From: Paenibacillus sp. FSL R7-0345
Lineage (GTDB): Bacteria > Bacillota > Bacilli > Paenibacillales > Paenibacillaceae
Assembly: GCF_038595055.1 (NCBI RefSeq)
Contig: NZ_CP152002.1
Location: 2,958,501-3,022,500, forward strand
Direction: 5' to 3'
Length of the DNA stretch: 64,000 nucleotides
Shown here: positions 52,282 through 61,426 of the stretch, piece after piece
Numbering within the stretch: position 1 is the stretch's first letter
Layout: every line of letters starts with the position of its first letter
Translations under genes and position numbers: made by a program
The notes under the pieces: model-generated
Database searches by the model: none
What the model saw: the letters and a program-made list of their open reading frames with translations, nothing else
What the model was told of the DNA's origin: nothing

Positions 52282-53385
52282 ATGTCAACTGGACAAGAGC
52301 AGCTTCAGGATTACATGCGGCTGCCGGCGGAGGTATTGTACCGCGAGGAGCTTGAAGCGCTGATCAAAGAGGACAAAGGGAAAATCCCGGCCGGCTGGCA
52401 GATGTCGCCGCGTTCGGTTCTGACCTTCATCGCGGGAGGAAAGGCAGGCAAAAAGATTATTACCCCGAAATATATCGGCAATACACGGCTGATCGAAATG
52501 GCTGTAGCCACACTGGTGACGGACCGGGCGCTGCTGCTGATCGGGGAGCCGGGTACAGCCAAATCGTGGCTGTCCGAAAACCTGGCGGCGGCGATTTACG
52601 GCAACTCCGGACTGGTTGTCCAGGGAACAGCGGGAACAAGCGAGGAGCAGGTACGTTACTCCTGGAACTATGCAATGCTGCTGGCGAACGGGCCGACGCC
52701 CGAAGCGCTGGTCAGAAGCCCGATTATGCGGGCCATGGAGGATGGCGGGATTGCCCGCTTTGAGGAAATTTCACGCTGCGCCTCCGAGGTGCAGGATGCA
52801 CTGATCTCCATTCTGTCGGAGAAGACGATCTCAGTGCCGGAGCTGGGCAAGGAAACAAGCGCGCGCAAGGGCTTCTCGATTATTGCTACTGCCAACACGA
52901 GAGACCGCGGGGTAAATGAAATGTCCGCCGCCCTGAAACGGCGGTTCAACATTATTGTGCTGCCGGCACCGTCAGATATCGAGACAGAGCTTTCGATTGT
53001 GAAGAAGCGGGTAGCCGAGATTGCGGCTTCCTACGAGCTTCAGGCCGCTGCTCCGGCTGATGATGCGCTGCTTAAGGTGGTTACGATTTTCCGCGAGCTG
53101 CGCAGCGGGATGACACTGGACAAAAAGGAGAAAGTGAAGACGCCGGCGGGAGTGATTTCAACGGCGGAAGCCATCTCACTGCTGACCAACAGTATGGCGC
53201 TGGCTGCGAGCTTTGGGAGCGGCGAATTGACAGACAGCGATCTGGCTGCCGGGCTTCAGGGAGCTATTGTGAAGGACGATGACAAGGATAAGCTGGTCTG
53301 GAAAGAATATCTAGATAATGTCATGAAGAAAAAAGGGACGGAGTGGCGCGGCCTGTATCAGGCCTGTAAGGAGATGAACGAGTGA
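52282..53385 (+). CDS. MoxR-type AAA+ ATPase
   Basis: A 367-residue AAA+ ATPase of the MoxR group. Walker A is GEPGTAKSW (about residues 88-96), Walker B reads IARFEEIS with Glu in place of the usual first Asp, sensor 1 is in IIATANTRD, and an arginine finger lies in LKRRFN. MoxR ATPases work with VWA proteins to remodel or activate client proteins. ATG 52282 follows AAAGGAGAGG by 6-7 bases; the open frame from 52201 lacks a site. It overlaps the DUF5682 gene by 4 bases. Confidence 0.92.
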   Translation: MSTGQEQLQDYMRLPAEVLYREELEALIKEDKGKIPAGWQMSPRSVLTFIAGGKAGKKIITPKYIGNTRLIEMAVATLVTDRALLLIGEPGTAKSWLSENLAAAIYGNSGLVVQGTAGTSEEQVRYSWNYAMLLANGPTPEALVRSPIMRAMEDGGIARFEEISRCASEVQDALISILSEKTISVPELGKETSARKGFSIIATANTRDRGVNEMSAALKRRFNIIVLPAPSDIETELSIVKKRVAEIAASYELQAAAPADDALLKVVTIFRELRSGMTLDKKEKVKTPAGVISTAEAISLLTNSMALAASFGSGELTDSDLAAGLQGAIVKDDDKDKLVWKEYLDNVMKKKGTEWRGLYQACKEMNE

Positions 53386-55727
53386 CTGCGGCTGCTGAAG
53401 CTGGGGTACGTATCTTCGGGGTGCGCCATTTGTCGCCCGGCGGGGCCAGGCATCTGCTGGACTTTCTGGATGAGCACAAGCCTACAGCGGTGCTGATTGA
53501 AGGCCCCAGTGATGCAACGGATGAAATCCGCCATCTGACCGAGGGGGCAACCAGGCCCCCGGTAGCTATTCTGGCGTTCACCGATCAGGTTCCTGTCCGC
53601 ACGGTGCTTTGGCCGTTCGCTGTCTACTCTCCTGAGTATCAGGCGATGAAATGGGCGAGGAAGAATAAGGCGGAGGCTGCCTTTATTGATCTTCCGTCTT
53701 CCGTAACCCTCGGTCTGCAGGGCGCCATGAACCGGAGCAGAGCGGCCGGGCCGGAAGCAGTGCCTTCCGCTGACCAGACAGATGAGCCGGAAGCGGCAGA
53801 GGTCCAGGATGAAGAATCTGTATACAGCCGGATTGCCCAGCTTGCCGGCGAATATGATTACGACATGTACTGGGAACGCAATTATGAGCATAACGACAGC
53901 AGCGGGGCATACCAGGCAGCTATTCATGCTTTCTCGGCGCACATGCGTGAGCTGGGAGAGGAGAAGGAGCTCAGGGAGCAGCCTTCCGAGTATGCTTACA
54001 ATGCGCTCCGCGAAGCCTATATGCGCCGTCAGATTCAGCAGGCGGTTACTGCGGGGCACAAGCCGGATAATATTGTAGTCATCTGCGGGGCTTATCATGC
54101 CTCGGCACTGGCGGCAGCGCTGCCGCCGATGAGCGATGAAGAGCTGGCTGCACTTCCCTCACGGAGTACCAAGCTGACGCTGATGCCTTACTCTTACTAT
54201 AAACTGTCCACCATGTCCGGCTATGGCGCCGGTAATGCTGCTCCGCATTACTTTGAAATGATGTGGGACGCTATGGCTGCCGGCAAGCCGGAAGAGCTGC
54301 CGCACCGCTATCTCTCTGCGGTAGCCGGCCATGTACGCAGCGGCGGCACCTACCGCTCCACCGCTGAAGTTATTGAAGCGGTCAGGCTTGCGGAATCGCT
54401 GGCTGCCCTGCACGGCGGCAGCAGGCCGGCGCTGCGCGACCTGCGTGATGCAGCTCAGACGCTGCTTGGCCACGGGGATCTGGGCGCTATAGCAGAACCG
54501 CTGGCACGGGTTGATGTCGGCACGGCGATCGGATATTTGCCAGAGGGTGTCAGCCAAACCCCGATTCAGGACGACCTGAACCGGCTGCTGAAGCAATATA
54601 AGCTGGAGAAATATAAAGCGGCGGTTGCAAGTGACCTGCAGCTGGATCTCCGCGAGAACCGCAGAGTATCAAGCAGCGAAGCTGCCTTTCTTGATTTGCA
54701 CCGTTCGGTGCTGTTTCACCGGCTGAGCCTGCTGGGCATTGCATTTGCCCGGAACCGCCCCAGCGGCCAGGACAGTGCGACCTGGGCGGAGCATTGGGTG
54801 ATCCAGTGGTCACCTGAGGTGGAGATTCAAGTAGTTGAATCGACACTGCTGGGTGAGACCATTGAAGTGGCTGCAGCTTATGTGCTGCGCGAGAAGCTGC
54901 AGGAATGCCGCTCTATTGCCGAAGCCTCCGTGCTGATCCGGATTGCCTGCCAGTGCGCTATGACTGCCCAGATGGAGGAAGGTACCCGGGTGCTGCAGAA
55001 TCTGGCTGCCCTCAGCCGGGACGTGGTTGGTATGGCGGCTGCAGCACGTGAGCTGTCAACCATCCTGAGCTTCGGGGATATCCGCAAAGTCGATACAGCA
55101 CCGCTTCTGCCGCTGCTGGAGGAGCTGTTCAACAGAGGCTGCCTGTTTCTGCTCGATGCCAGCGGCTGCAACGACGAGGCCGCCGGCGCGATGCTGACGG
55201 CCATGAATGAATTGAACGGGATCTCGCTGGAGCACGGAGACAAGCTGGATGACGGGCAATGGCTGCAGGAGCTGCAGCAGCTGGCGGAGCGCGACGACCG
55301 CAATCCGCGCCTGTCCGGCTATGCCTGCGCGATTCTGCTGGAGCGCGGCAGTGTTTCGGCCGGGGAGCTTGCGGCTGAGGTGTCGCGCCGCCTGTCCCCG
55401 GGCATACCGGCCGATCTGGGTGCCGGCTGGTTCGAAGGCCTGTCCATGCGCGGCCATTACGGCCTGCTGTCACGCATGAGCCTGTGGGAGCAGCTGAATG
55501 ATTACATCAATGCACTGGATGACGACCAATTCAAGCGGGCACTGGTCTTTCTCCGCAGAGCGTTCAGCACGTTCTCCCCGCGCGAGAAGACGATGATTTC
55601 CGAGCTGCTGGGCGAGCTGTGGGGCGTAAACAGCGAGCAGGCGGCTGAGGTGCTGACCGGTGAGCTGAAGGAGGAGGAAGCCAAAATGCTGGATGAGCTG
55701 AATGATTTTGACTTCGGTGACTTTTAG
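53382..55727 (+). CDS. DUF5682 family protein with TIKI/TraB-like N-terminal motifs
   Basis: A 781-residue soluble protein, GTG start overlapping the MoxR stop, with AAGGAG 8 bases upstream. Residues 1-250 contain GVRH (13-16), IEGP with Glu 40, and GAYH (236-239). Two GX2H motifs plus a Glu in this order are the core of the TIKI/TraB/PrgY/GumN superfamily, whose animal members are metal-dependent proteases. That relation is my inference. The rest (about 250-781) is mostly helical with no known motif. Flanked by MoxR and VWA genes, it is a likely client or effector of that pair. Confidence 0.8.
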   Translation: MTAAAEAGVRIFGVRHLSPGGARHLLDFLDEHKPTAVLIEGPSDATDEIRHLTEGATRPPVAILAFTDQVPVRTVLWPFAVYSPEYQAMKWARKNKAEAAFIDLPSSVTLGLQGAMNRSRAAGPEAVPSADQTDEPEAAEVQDEESVYSRIAQLAGEYDYDMYWERNYEHNDSSGAYQAAIHAFSAHMRELGEEKELREQPSEYAYNALREAYMRRQIQQAVTAGHKPDNIVVICGAYHASALAAALPPMSDEELAALPSRSTKLTLMPYSYYKLSTMSGYGAGNAAPHYFEMMWDAMAAGKPEELPHRYLSAVAGHVRSGGTYRSTAEVIEAVRLAESLAALHGGSRPALRDLRDAAQTLLGHGDLGAIAEPLARVDVGTAIGYLPEGVSQTPIQDDLNRLLKQYKLEKYKAAVASDLQLDLRENRRVSSSEAAFLDLHRSVLFHRLSLLGIAFARNRPSGQDSATWAEHWVIQWSPEVEIQVVESTLLGETIEVAAAYVLREKLQECRSIAEASVLIRIACQCAMTAQMEEGTRVLQNLAALSRDVVGMAAAARELSTILSFGDIRKVDTAPLLPLLEELFNRGCLFLLDASGCNDEAAGAMLTAMNELNGISLEHGDKLDDGQWLQELQQLAERDDRNPRLSGYACAILLERGSVSAGELAAEVSRRLSPGIPADLGAGWFEGLSMRGHYGLLSRMSLWEQLNDYINALDDDQFKRALVFLRRAFSTFSPREKTMISELLGELWGVNSEQAAEVLTGELKEEEAKMLDELNDFDFGDF

Positions 55728-56939
55728 ATGACGAATGAACATATAGAGGAACACACGCTGACCCGCTGGCGGCTGATTCTCGGCCAGGAGGCGGATGCTG
55801 CACTGTCCGGATACGGGGAAGGCGGACAGCTGTCGCTGACGGAAGAAGAGCGGGTAATGGACGCTGCCCTGGCCGCCATATATGATGAGACAGGAGCCGG
55901 CGGAGCTTCGGGAAAGACAGCCAGCAACAGGGGCAAGGGCGCAGGGTCCGGGCACGGTTCCCTGAACCTGTCCAAATGGCTAGGAGACGTACGCAGCTTC
56001 TTTCCGGAAGATGTAGTCTCGATTATCCAGAGTGATGCCATGGAGCGCAAAGGCTGGAAGCAGCTGCTGTTTGAGCCTGAGCTGCTGGCTGCGGTCAAGC
56101 CGGATATTCAGCTGGTGGGAACCCTGCTCTCCCTGAAGGGCAAAATCCCAGAGAAGACAAAAGAGACAGCGCGTATGCTTGTTAAGGCGCTGGTCGATGA
56201 TCTCGTCAAGCTGCTGGAGACTGATATCCGGCGTGCGGTCACAGGCGCGCTGAACAAGCGCCAGCATTCTCCGCTGCCCTCACTGAGCGGTCTGGACTGG
56301 AAGCTGACGATCCAGCGGAATCTCAAGCATTATGACCAGGAGCGGCGGATTATTATTCCTGAACGTTTTTATTACTTTGACCGGGCCCGCCGCAGCAAGG
56401 AATGGACGGTAATCGTTGATATTGACCAGAGCGGCTCGATGGCGGATTCAGTGATCTGGGCTTCGGTGATCGGCTCGATTTTTGCCAGTATCCCGGCCTT
56501 GAACACCCGTGTAGTTGTTTTTGATACAGAGGTGGTAGACCTGACCGAGCAATGCGCCAATGACCCGGTAGATATGCTGTTTGGTATTCAGCTCGGCGGC
56601 GGTACGGACATTAACAAATCCGTGAAATACTGTGAGCAGTTTATTGAAGAACCCAAAAAAACATTGTTTATCATCGTCTCTGACCTCTATGAGAACGGGA
56701 ACCAGTCTGCACTCGTGCGGCGGATGCGTGAGCTCAGGGAGTCCGGTGTGCGCACAATGACGCTGCTGGCTTTATCTGATTCAGGCAAGCCCTCGTATGA
56801 CGAGCGTCTGGCACGGCAGCTGTCCAGGGATGGTACACCTTGCTTTGCCTGCACACCGGCGCTGCTGCCTGCACTGGTTGAAGGCGCGCTGAAGGGCCAG
56901 GATCTTGCCGAACTGGCGAAGCGGCTGGGTGCCCAGTAA
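55728..56939 (+). CDS. VWA domain protein, partner of the MoxR ATPase
   Basis: A 403-residue protein starting directly after the DUF5682 stop. Residues about 1-220 are helical and rich in charge, resembling the N-terminal part of ViaA/CoxE-like proteins. Residues about 225-400 form a von Willebrand A domain with a complete MIDAS: DQSGS (about 232), the Thr in GGGTDIN (about 293) and the Asp in IIVSDLYENG (about 318). VWA partners of MoxR ATPases bind divalent metal and deliver clients. It closes the cluster. Confidence 0.88.
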   Translation: MTNEHIEEHTLTRWRLILGQEADAALSGYGEGGQLSLTEEERVMDAALAAIYDETGAGGASGKTASNRGKGAGSGHGSLNLSKWLGDVRSFFPEDVVSIIQSDAMERKGWKQLLFEPELLAAVKPDIQLVGTLLSLKGKIPEKTKETARMLVKALVDDLVKLLETDIRRAVTGALNKRQHSPLPSLSGLDWKLTIQRNLKHYDQERRIIIPERFYYFDRARRSKEWTVIVDIDQSGSMADSVIWASVIGSIFASIPALNTRVVVFDTEVVDLTEQCANDPVDMLFGIQLGGGTDINKSVKYCEQFIEEPKKTLFIIVSDLYENGNQSALVRRMRELRESGVRTMTLLALSDSGKPSYDERLARQLSRDGTPCFACTPALLPALVEGALKGQDLAELAKRLGAQ

Positions 56940-57122
56940 TTCTGGCAAATATGTGATCGCAACTATCACGCTTTCTGCCAATGTGTCTAAATAGTAAGAT
57001 TGCTCTTATCATCTGGCCATGGGCCGCTGGATTAGTATAAATAGGGTTCGGCTGCAGACTGATACCATTACGTCCAGCCAGGAATGCTTTATTTTATCCA
57101 GCACTTACTTTTCATTCACATA

Positions 57123-57151
57123 TTGTGTAAGCTGCGTATATCATTTATAAT
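57123..57151 (+). promoter_or_regulatory. Candidate asd promoter
   Basis: TTGTGT (57123-57128), 17-base spacer, TATAAT (57146-57151), 55 bases before the asd ATG. No riboswitch-like structure is recognised in the 267-base gap after the VWA gene, which otherwise shows nothing clear. Confidence 0.6.
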
Positions 57152-57206
57152 CGGTTATTAAAAAGCACCTAACAATAGGAGCTGCTTGAAAGGAAATGAA
57201 TCCCTT

Positions 57207-58292
57207 ATGGCAAGTAAGTTAAGAGCGGGTATCGTTGGCGGTACTGGTATGGTAGGTCAGCGTTTTATTGCACTCCTTGAGAATCATCCATGGTTTCAGG
57301 TAACAGTCATTGCTGCGAGCAAGAATTCTGCAGGCAAAACATACGAAGAATCGGTAAAGGGCAGATGGAAGCTGGAAACAGCTATGCCTGATGCGGTAAA
57401 AGGTATTATGGTTCTGGATGCGGCTAATGTAGAAGAAGTGGCTGCAGACGTCGATCTGATTTTCTGTGCCGTTGACATGAAAAAAGAAGAAATCAAAGCA
57501 CTGGAAGAAGCTTATGCCAAGACAGGCACACCTGTTATCTCCAATAACTCGGCACACCGCTGGACGCCTGACGTTCCGATGGTCATTCCTGAGATCAATC
57601 CGGAGCATCTGGCGGTTATCGCCCAGCAGCGTAAACGTCTGGGAACGGAAACAGGCTTCATCGCCGTTAAGCCGAACTGTTCGATCCAGAGCTACATGCC
57701 GGCGCTGAATGCTTTGAGCGAATTCAAGCCGTCTAAGGTGGTAGTAACAACTTACCAGGCGATTTCGGGAGCCGGCAAAACGTTTACCGACTGGCCGGAA
57801 ATGCTGGACAACGTTATTCCATACATCGGCGGGGAAGAAGAGAAGAGCGAGCAGGAGCCGCTGCGGATCTGGGGCCAGGTGACTGAGGAAGGCATCGTCA
57901 AAAGCGAACAGCCTGTCATCACCAGCCAGTGTATCCGCGTACCTGTGGCCGACGGCCATATGGCAGCGGTATTCGCTTCCTTTGAGCAGAAGCCGTCCAA
58001 GGAAGAAATCCTGGAGCGCTGGAACAGCTTTAAGGGACGCCCGCAGGAGCTTGAGCTGCCAAGCGCACCGAAGCAGTTCATCACCTATTTCCAGGAAGAA
58101 AACCGTCCGCAGACCAGACTCGACCGCGACATTGAGAATGGAATGGGTGTCTCTGCAGGCAGACTGCGTGAAGATACGCTGTACGATTACAAATTCGTCA
58201 GCCTTTCCCACAATACTGTCCGCGGTGCTGCCGGCGGCGCTGTGCTGATTGCAGAGCTGTTGAAAGCAGAAGGTTATATCCAGCCGAAATAA
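57207..58292 (+). CDS. asd: Aspartate-semialdehyde dehydrogenase, archaeal/eukaryotic type
   Basis: A 361-residue enzyme that reduces aspartyl phosphate to aspartate semialdehyde for lysine, threonine, methionine and cell-wall diaminopimelate synthesis. The Rossmann motif is GIVGGTGMVGQR, the catalytic Cys is in KPNCSIQSY, and the second half has YQAISGAGKTFTD. The segment MLDNVIPYIGGEEEKSEQE resembles the archaeal/yeast enzymes rather than the common bacterial type. ATG 57207 is preferred to TTG 57186 by homology of the start, although its site (AAAGGA) is about 12 bases away. Confidence 0.93.
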   Translation: MASKLRAGIVGGTGMVGQRFIALLENHPWFQVTVIAASKNSAGKTYEESVKGRWKLETAMPDAVKGIMVLDAANVEEVAADVDLIFCAVDMKKEEIKALEEAYAKTGTPVISNNSAHRWTPDVPMVIPEINPEHLAVIAQQRKRLGTETGFIAVKPNCSIQSYMPALNALSEFKPSKVVVTTYQAISGAGKTFTDWPEMLDNVIPYIGGEEEKSEQEPLRIWGQVTEEGIVKSEQPVITSQCIRVPVADGHMAAVFASFEQKPSKEEILERWNSFKGRPQELELPSAPKQFITYFQEENRPQTRLDRDIENGMGVSAGRLREDTLYDYKFVSLSHNTVRGAAGGAVLIAELLKAEGYIQPK

Positions 58293-58304
58293 GATTGTTT
58301 TGTA

Positions 58305-58336
58305 CAGCCTGCCGGACCTGTTCCGGCAGGCTGTTT
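58305..58336 (+). terminator. Intrinsic terminator after asd
   Basis: CAGCCTGCCGGA pairs with TCCGGCAGGCTG, then TTTG. The T-run is short. Confidence 0.75.
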
Positions 58337-58418
58337 GCGTATTTACCTGACAGGCCATGCTTATTAATGGTAAGATAGGTTAGATTGCATAGAAACTAGA
58401 TACAGACGGAGTGATATT

Positions 58419-58589
58419 GTGGCAAAAAGTAAGGGCGGCGGCACAGGCAGAGGAACCGGCAGCAAAGGCTGGACCCGCTGGAACAAGACAGCGAAGCCGG
58501 TGAAGCCGAAAAAAGGAACAACAGGCAGCCAAGGGCCAAACGGTGCCGTTAAAGACAGCAGCGAAACTAAAAAGGGTGGACGTAAATAA
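58419..58589 (+). CDS. Small basic glycine/lysine-rich protein (DUF3934-like)
   Basis: A 56-residue protein, very basic, beginning MAKSKGGGTGRGTGSKGWTR and followed by K/P/T-rich residues. The opening recalls the DUF3934 family of short Bacillus proteins, from memory. GGAG lies 6 bases before GTG 58419. Its own terminator lies at 58619-58656. Function unknown; a nucleic-acid-binding role is possible from charge alone. Confidence 0.6.
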   Translation: MAKSKGGGTGRGTGSKGWTRWNKTAKPVKPKKGTTGSQGPNGAVKDSSETKKGGRK

Positions 58590-58618
58590 TCAGGCCCATC
58601 GCTTATAGATGTATGCAG

Positions 58619-58656
58619 CATCTGATTTGTACGCCAAAATCAGGTGTTTTTATTTT
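58619..58656 (+). terminator. Intrinsic terminator of the small basic protein gene
   Basis: CATCTGATTT pairs with AAATCAGGTG (one G-T pair), followed by TTTTTATTTT. It ends 20 bases before the pseudouridine synthase start codon. Confidence 0.8.
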
Positions 58657-58676
58657 CCGGCGGAAGGGATCTGATC

Positions 58677-59372
58677 ATGAGGATCGATAAATATATGAGC
58701 AAAACGGGCATTTATCCGCGCCGGGAGACTGCCAGACTGCTTGCCGCCGGCCGGATTACAGTAAACGGTGAGGTCTGCGGTAAAAATACTATTTTGGAGC
58801 CGGATGATCTGGTAGCTGTTGACGGAAAGCCGGTAAGCATGACCGTGCAGGAATCCGTCTATTTGGCCCTTAACAAGCCTATGGGCATTACCTGTACAGC
58901 GGCGCGCGGGGTAGAAGGCAATATTATTGATTACATCAACTATCCTTCACGCATCTTTGCTGTAGGACGGCTGGATAAGCATTCGGAGGGTCTGATCCTG
59001 CTCACTAACGACGGAGATATCGTTAACACCATGATGCGTTCGGAAAATCAGCATGAGAAGGAATACCGGGTAACAGTAGATAAGCCGGTGACCGTACCCT
59101 TCCTGGAAGCGATGTCCGCCGGTGTTGCCATACTGGGGACTGTCACCAAGCCTTGTGTTACTTACCCGATAGCAGAGCAGCAATTTGGCATTATACTCAC
59201 CCAGGGACTTAATCTGCAGATCCGCCGGATGTGTAAAGAGCTGGGACAAAGAGTGCTCCGCCTGGAGCGGACCCGGATTATGAATATTACACTGGACGGC
59301 CTGGAAAGAGGAGTGTGGCGGCATCTGACCGGACAGGAGCTGGACACACTGATGGAGTCCCTGAACGGATGA
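58677..59372 (+). CDS. Pseudouridine synthase, RsuA/RluB/RluF family
   Basis: A 231-residue enzyme. An S4 RNA-binding domain (about 1-60: MRIDKYMSKTGIYPRRETAR) precedes the catalytic domain with Asp in VGRLDKHSEGLILLTNDGD and the later RQIRRM-like LNLQIRRMCKELG. It isomerises a uridine in rRNA; the layout fits RluF/RluB, and which base is uncertain. ATG 58677 has GGAAGGG about 9 bases upstream; the open frame from 58644 lacks a site. Terminator follows. Confidence 0.9.
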   Translation: MRIDKYMSKTGIYPRRETARLLAAGRITVNGEVCGKNTILEPDDLVAVDGKPVSMTVQESVYLALNKPMGITCTAARGVEGNIIDYINYPSRIFAVGRLDKHSEGLILLTNDGDIVNTMMRSENQHEKEYRVTVDKPVTVPFLEAMSAGVAILGTVTKPCVTYPIAEQQFGIILTQGLNLQIRRMCKELGQRVLRLERTRIMNITLDGLERGVWRHLTGQELDTLMESLNG

Positions 59373-59401
59373 AATCCGGGTGAATACTATTGCACACATT
59401 T

Positions 59402-59450
59402 AAAAATCCGTAACCCGGCCGTTTTAGCGGCAGGAGCTGCGGATTTTTTT
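59402..59450. terminator. Bidirectional terminator
   Basis: AAAAATCCG pairs with CGGATTTTT around a GCCG/CGGC inner stem, between the convergent pseudouridine synthase and ABC exporter genes. Confidence 0.85.
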
Positions 59451-59460
59451 CAAATACCGG

Positions 59461-61311
59461 TTAATCAGCAGCCGGCTGGTCAGAGAACACTTTTGGCTCA
59501 AACTGCTTGTCGTACAAGGCTTTATACACCCCGCTCTGTTGCAGCAGCTCATCATGTGTGCCTTTTTCAGCGATCATTCCATCCTTAACGACCAGAATCT
59601 GATCAGCAGCAATAATCGTGGACAGCCTGTGGGCGATGACAATCCCGGTTTTGTGTGCCAAAAGGGAGTGCATCGCCTGCTGAATGTAGAATTCCGAGAC
59701 GGTATCGAGTGACGATGTTGCTTCATCCATAATGATAATTGGCGGATTCTTCAACAGCACCCGGGCAATCGAAATCCGCTGCTGCTCCCCGCCCGACAGC
59801 TTAATCCCGCGGTTGCCTACGATCGTCTCATATTTTTCCGGGAGCCCCATAATAAAATCATGGATGTATGCGGAGCGGCAGGCTTCAATCATCTCGGCTT
59901 CAGCCGCGTACGGACGGGCGTACAGCAGATTTTCCCGGATTGTACCGTTGAACAGATAGGTGTCCTGGGTGACCAGGCCAATCTGGGAGCGCAGCGACTC
60001 CAGTGTGAATGCCCGGATGCTTGTACCCCCTATGCTGATGGAGCCGGAAGCAATCTCGTACAGCCGCGGGATCAGACTGGTAATCGTTGTTTTGCCTGCC
60101 CCGCTTGGACCGACCAGGGCAGTCAGTGTTCCCGCATCCGCAGTAAAGCTGATCCCGCGCAGTGAAGGCTTATCCGGCTGATAGGAGAAATGGACATTGT
60201 CGAACCGGATGCTTTTTCCGGCGGCACTAACGGGCTGAGAGGCCGGTTGATCTGTTATGAACGGCTTCATATCGAAATACTCAAAAATCCGCTCAAACAA
60301 CGCCACCGAACGCTTAATATCCACGTACAAATTCGTCATCTGCATTACAGGCCCGTACAGTCTGCCAAGGAGTGCAACGAAGGTGATGATAATCCCGATA
60401 GTCAGTTCCCCTTGAATAAAAAGAATTCCTCCGTACAGGTAGATCAGCATCGGACCAATACTCGTAAAGGTGGAGAGAAACATAATGAACCAGCGTCCGG
60501 CCATCGATTCGCGGATTTGCAGCGTGGTCGTTTCCACATTGATTGCGGAGAAGCTTTTATATTCTGCAGATTCCCGCGTAAACAGTTTCATTAAAAGATA
60601 ACCGCTGATGCTCATCGTTTCCTGGATAATCCGGTTCTGCTCCGATACCTTCTCCTGTGTTTGTTTGGCGAGCTTCCAGCGGACATTACCCATTTTGCGG
60701 GTAGGCACAATAAACAGCGGCACGACGAGAATGCCCAGCAGAGCCAGCTTCCAGTTCATAATGAACAGCGCCACTGCGGTGGAGACGAGAATAAACAGGT
60801 TGCTTGCAAAATTGACAATCGTGTTGTTGAACACACTCTGCACCCCGGTGATGTCACTGGTCATTCTTGTAATGACCTCCCCCTGCTTCACTTCCGAGAA
60901 GAACTGCAGCGGCATCTGCTGAAGGTGGCGGTACATCTGGTTTTTCATATCATGCACAATATTCAGGGAGATAAAAGAATTCAAATAATTCTGCAGTACT
61001 CCAAGCAGGCCGGAAATGACCGTTGTACCCAGTGAAGCCAGTACGAGCAGAATGAGCAGACGCAGATTTTTGTCCGGCAGCGCATGGTCGATGATCTGCT
61101 GAATCAGAATCGGGGGCAGCAGTCCCAGCACCGCAGATACGGATAATAGTAGCACCACAATGAGCGTCTGCTTCCAGTAGGGGACAAAATATTTGCTGAT
61201 CCGCAGCAGCAGTGCCCGGGAAATATCCGGTTTGCTTCCGCCTTCATCGTATTTAAACTTTCCGTGCCCCGGTCCTCCGCCGAACCCGCCGGGACTGAAG
61301 TCTCTTGCCAT
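59461..61311 (-). CDS. ABC exporter half-transporter (permease-ATPase fusion)
   Basis: A 616-residue protein. Six helices (residues about 50-330) precede the ATPase: Walker A GPSGAGKTT (about 405), Q-loop VTQDTYLFNG, signature KLSGGEQQR, Walker B IIIMDEATSSLD, and H-loop IAHRLSTI. It resembles MsbA/BmrA-type lipid or multidrug exporters and probably works as a homodimer, since no partner gene adjoins. The ATG has GGTGA upstream. The first 30 residues are G/F/D-rich and cytoplasmic. Substrate unknown. Confidence 0.92.
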   Translation of the reverse strand: MARDFSPGGFGGGPGHGKFKYDEGGSKPDISRALLLRISKYFVPYWKQTLIVVLLLSVSAVLGLLPPILIQQIIDHALPDKNLRLLILLVLASLGTTVISGLLGVLQNYLNSFISLNIVHDMKNQMYRHLQQMPLQFFSEVKQGEVITRMTSDITGVQSVFNNTIVNFASNLFILVSTAVALFIMNWKLALLGILVVPLFIVPTRKMGNVRWKLAKQTQEKVSEQNRIIQETMSISGYLLMKLFTRESAEYKSFSAINVETTTLQIRESMAGRWFIMFLSTFTSIGPMLIYLYGGILFIQGELTIGIIITFVALLGRLYGPVMQMTNLYVDIKRSVALFERIFEYFDMKPFITDQPASQPVSAAGKSIRFDNVHFSYQPDKPSLRGISFTADAGTLTALVGPSGAGKTTITSLIPRLYEIASGSISIGGTSIRAFTLESLRSQIGLVTQDTYLFNGTIRENLLYARPYAAEAEMIEACRSAYIHDFIMGLPEKYETIVGNRGIKLSGGEQQRISIARVLLKNPPIIIMDEATSSLDTVSEFYIQQAMHSLLAHKTGIVIAHRLSTIIAADQILVVKDGMIAEKGTHDELLQQSGVYKALYDKQFEPKVFSDQPAAD

Positions 61312-61364
61312 AAGTGTTCACCAGCTTTGATTGAATTTATGAAGATGTCCGGGTAATTCTACAC

Positions 61365-61393
61365 CTGAAAGGAAGGGAGGTAAATGCTATAAT
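61365..61393 (+). promoter_or_regulatory. Candidate promoter of the GNAT gene
   Basis: CTGAAA (61365-61370), 17-base spacer, TATAAT (61388-61393), 34 bases before the ATG. Confidence 0.5.
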
Positions 61394-61426
61394 TAACAAT
61401 CGTTAGAAAAAGGAGGCACAAATCTT

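Noticed and set aside
57219-58358. A 379-codon open frame opposite asd
   Set aside because: Asd is clearly coding on the plus strand; the opposite frame has no ribosome site and no recognisable domain. It is a codon-usage shadow. The same holds for long opposite frames at 50751-51677, 12957-13853 and 55470-55955.
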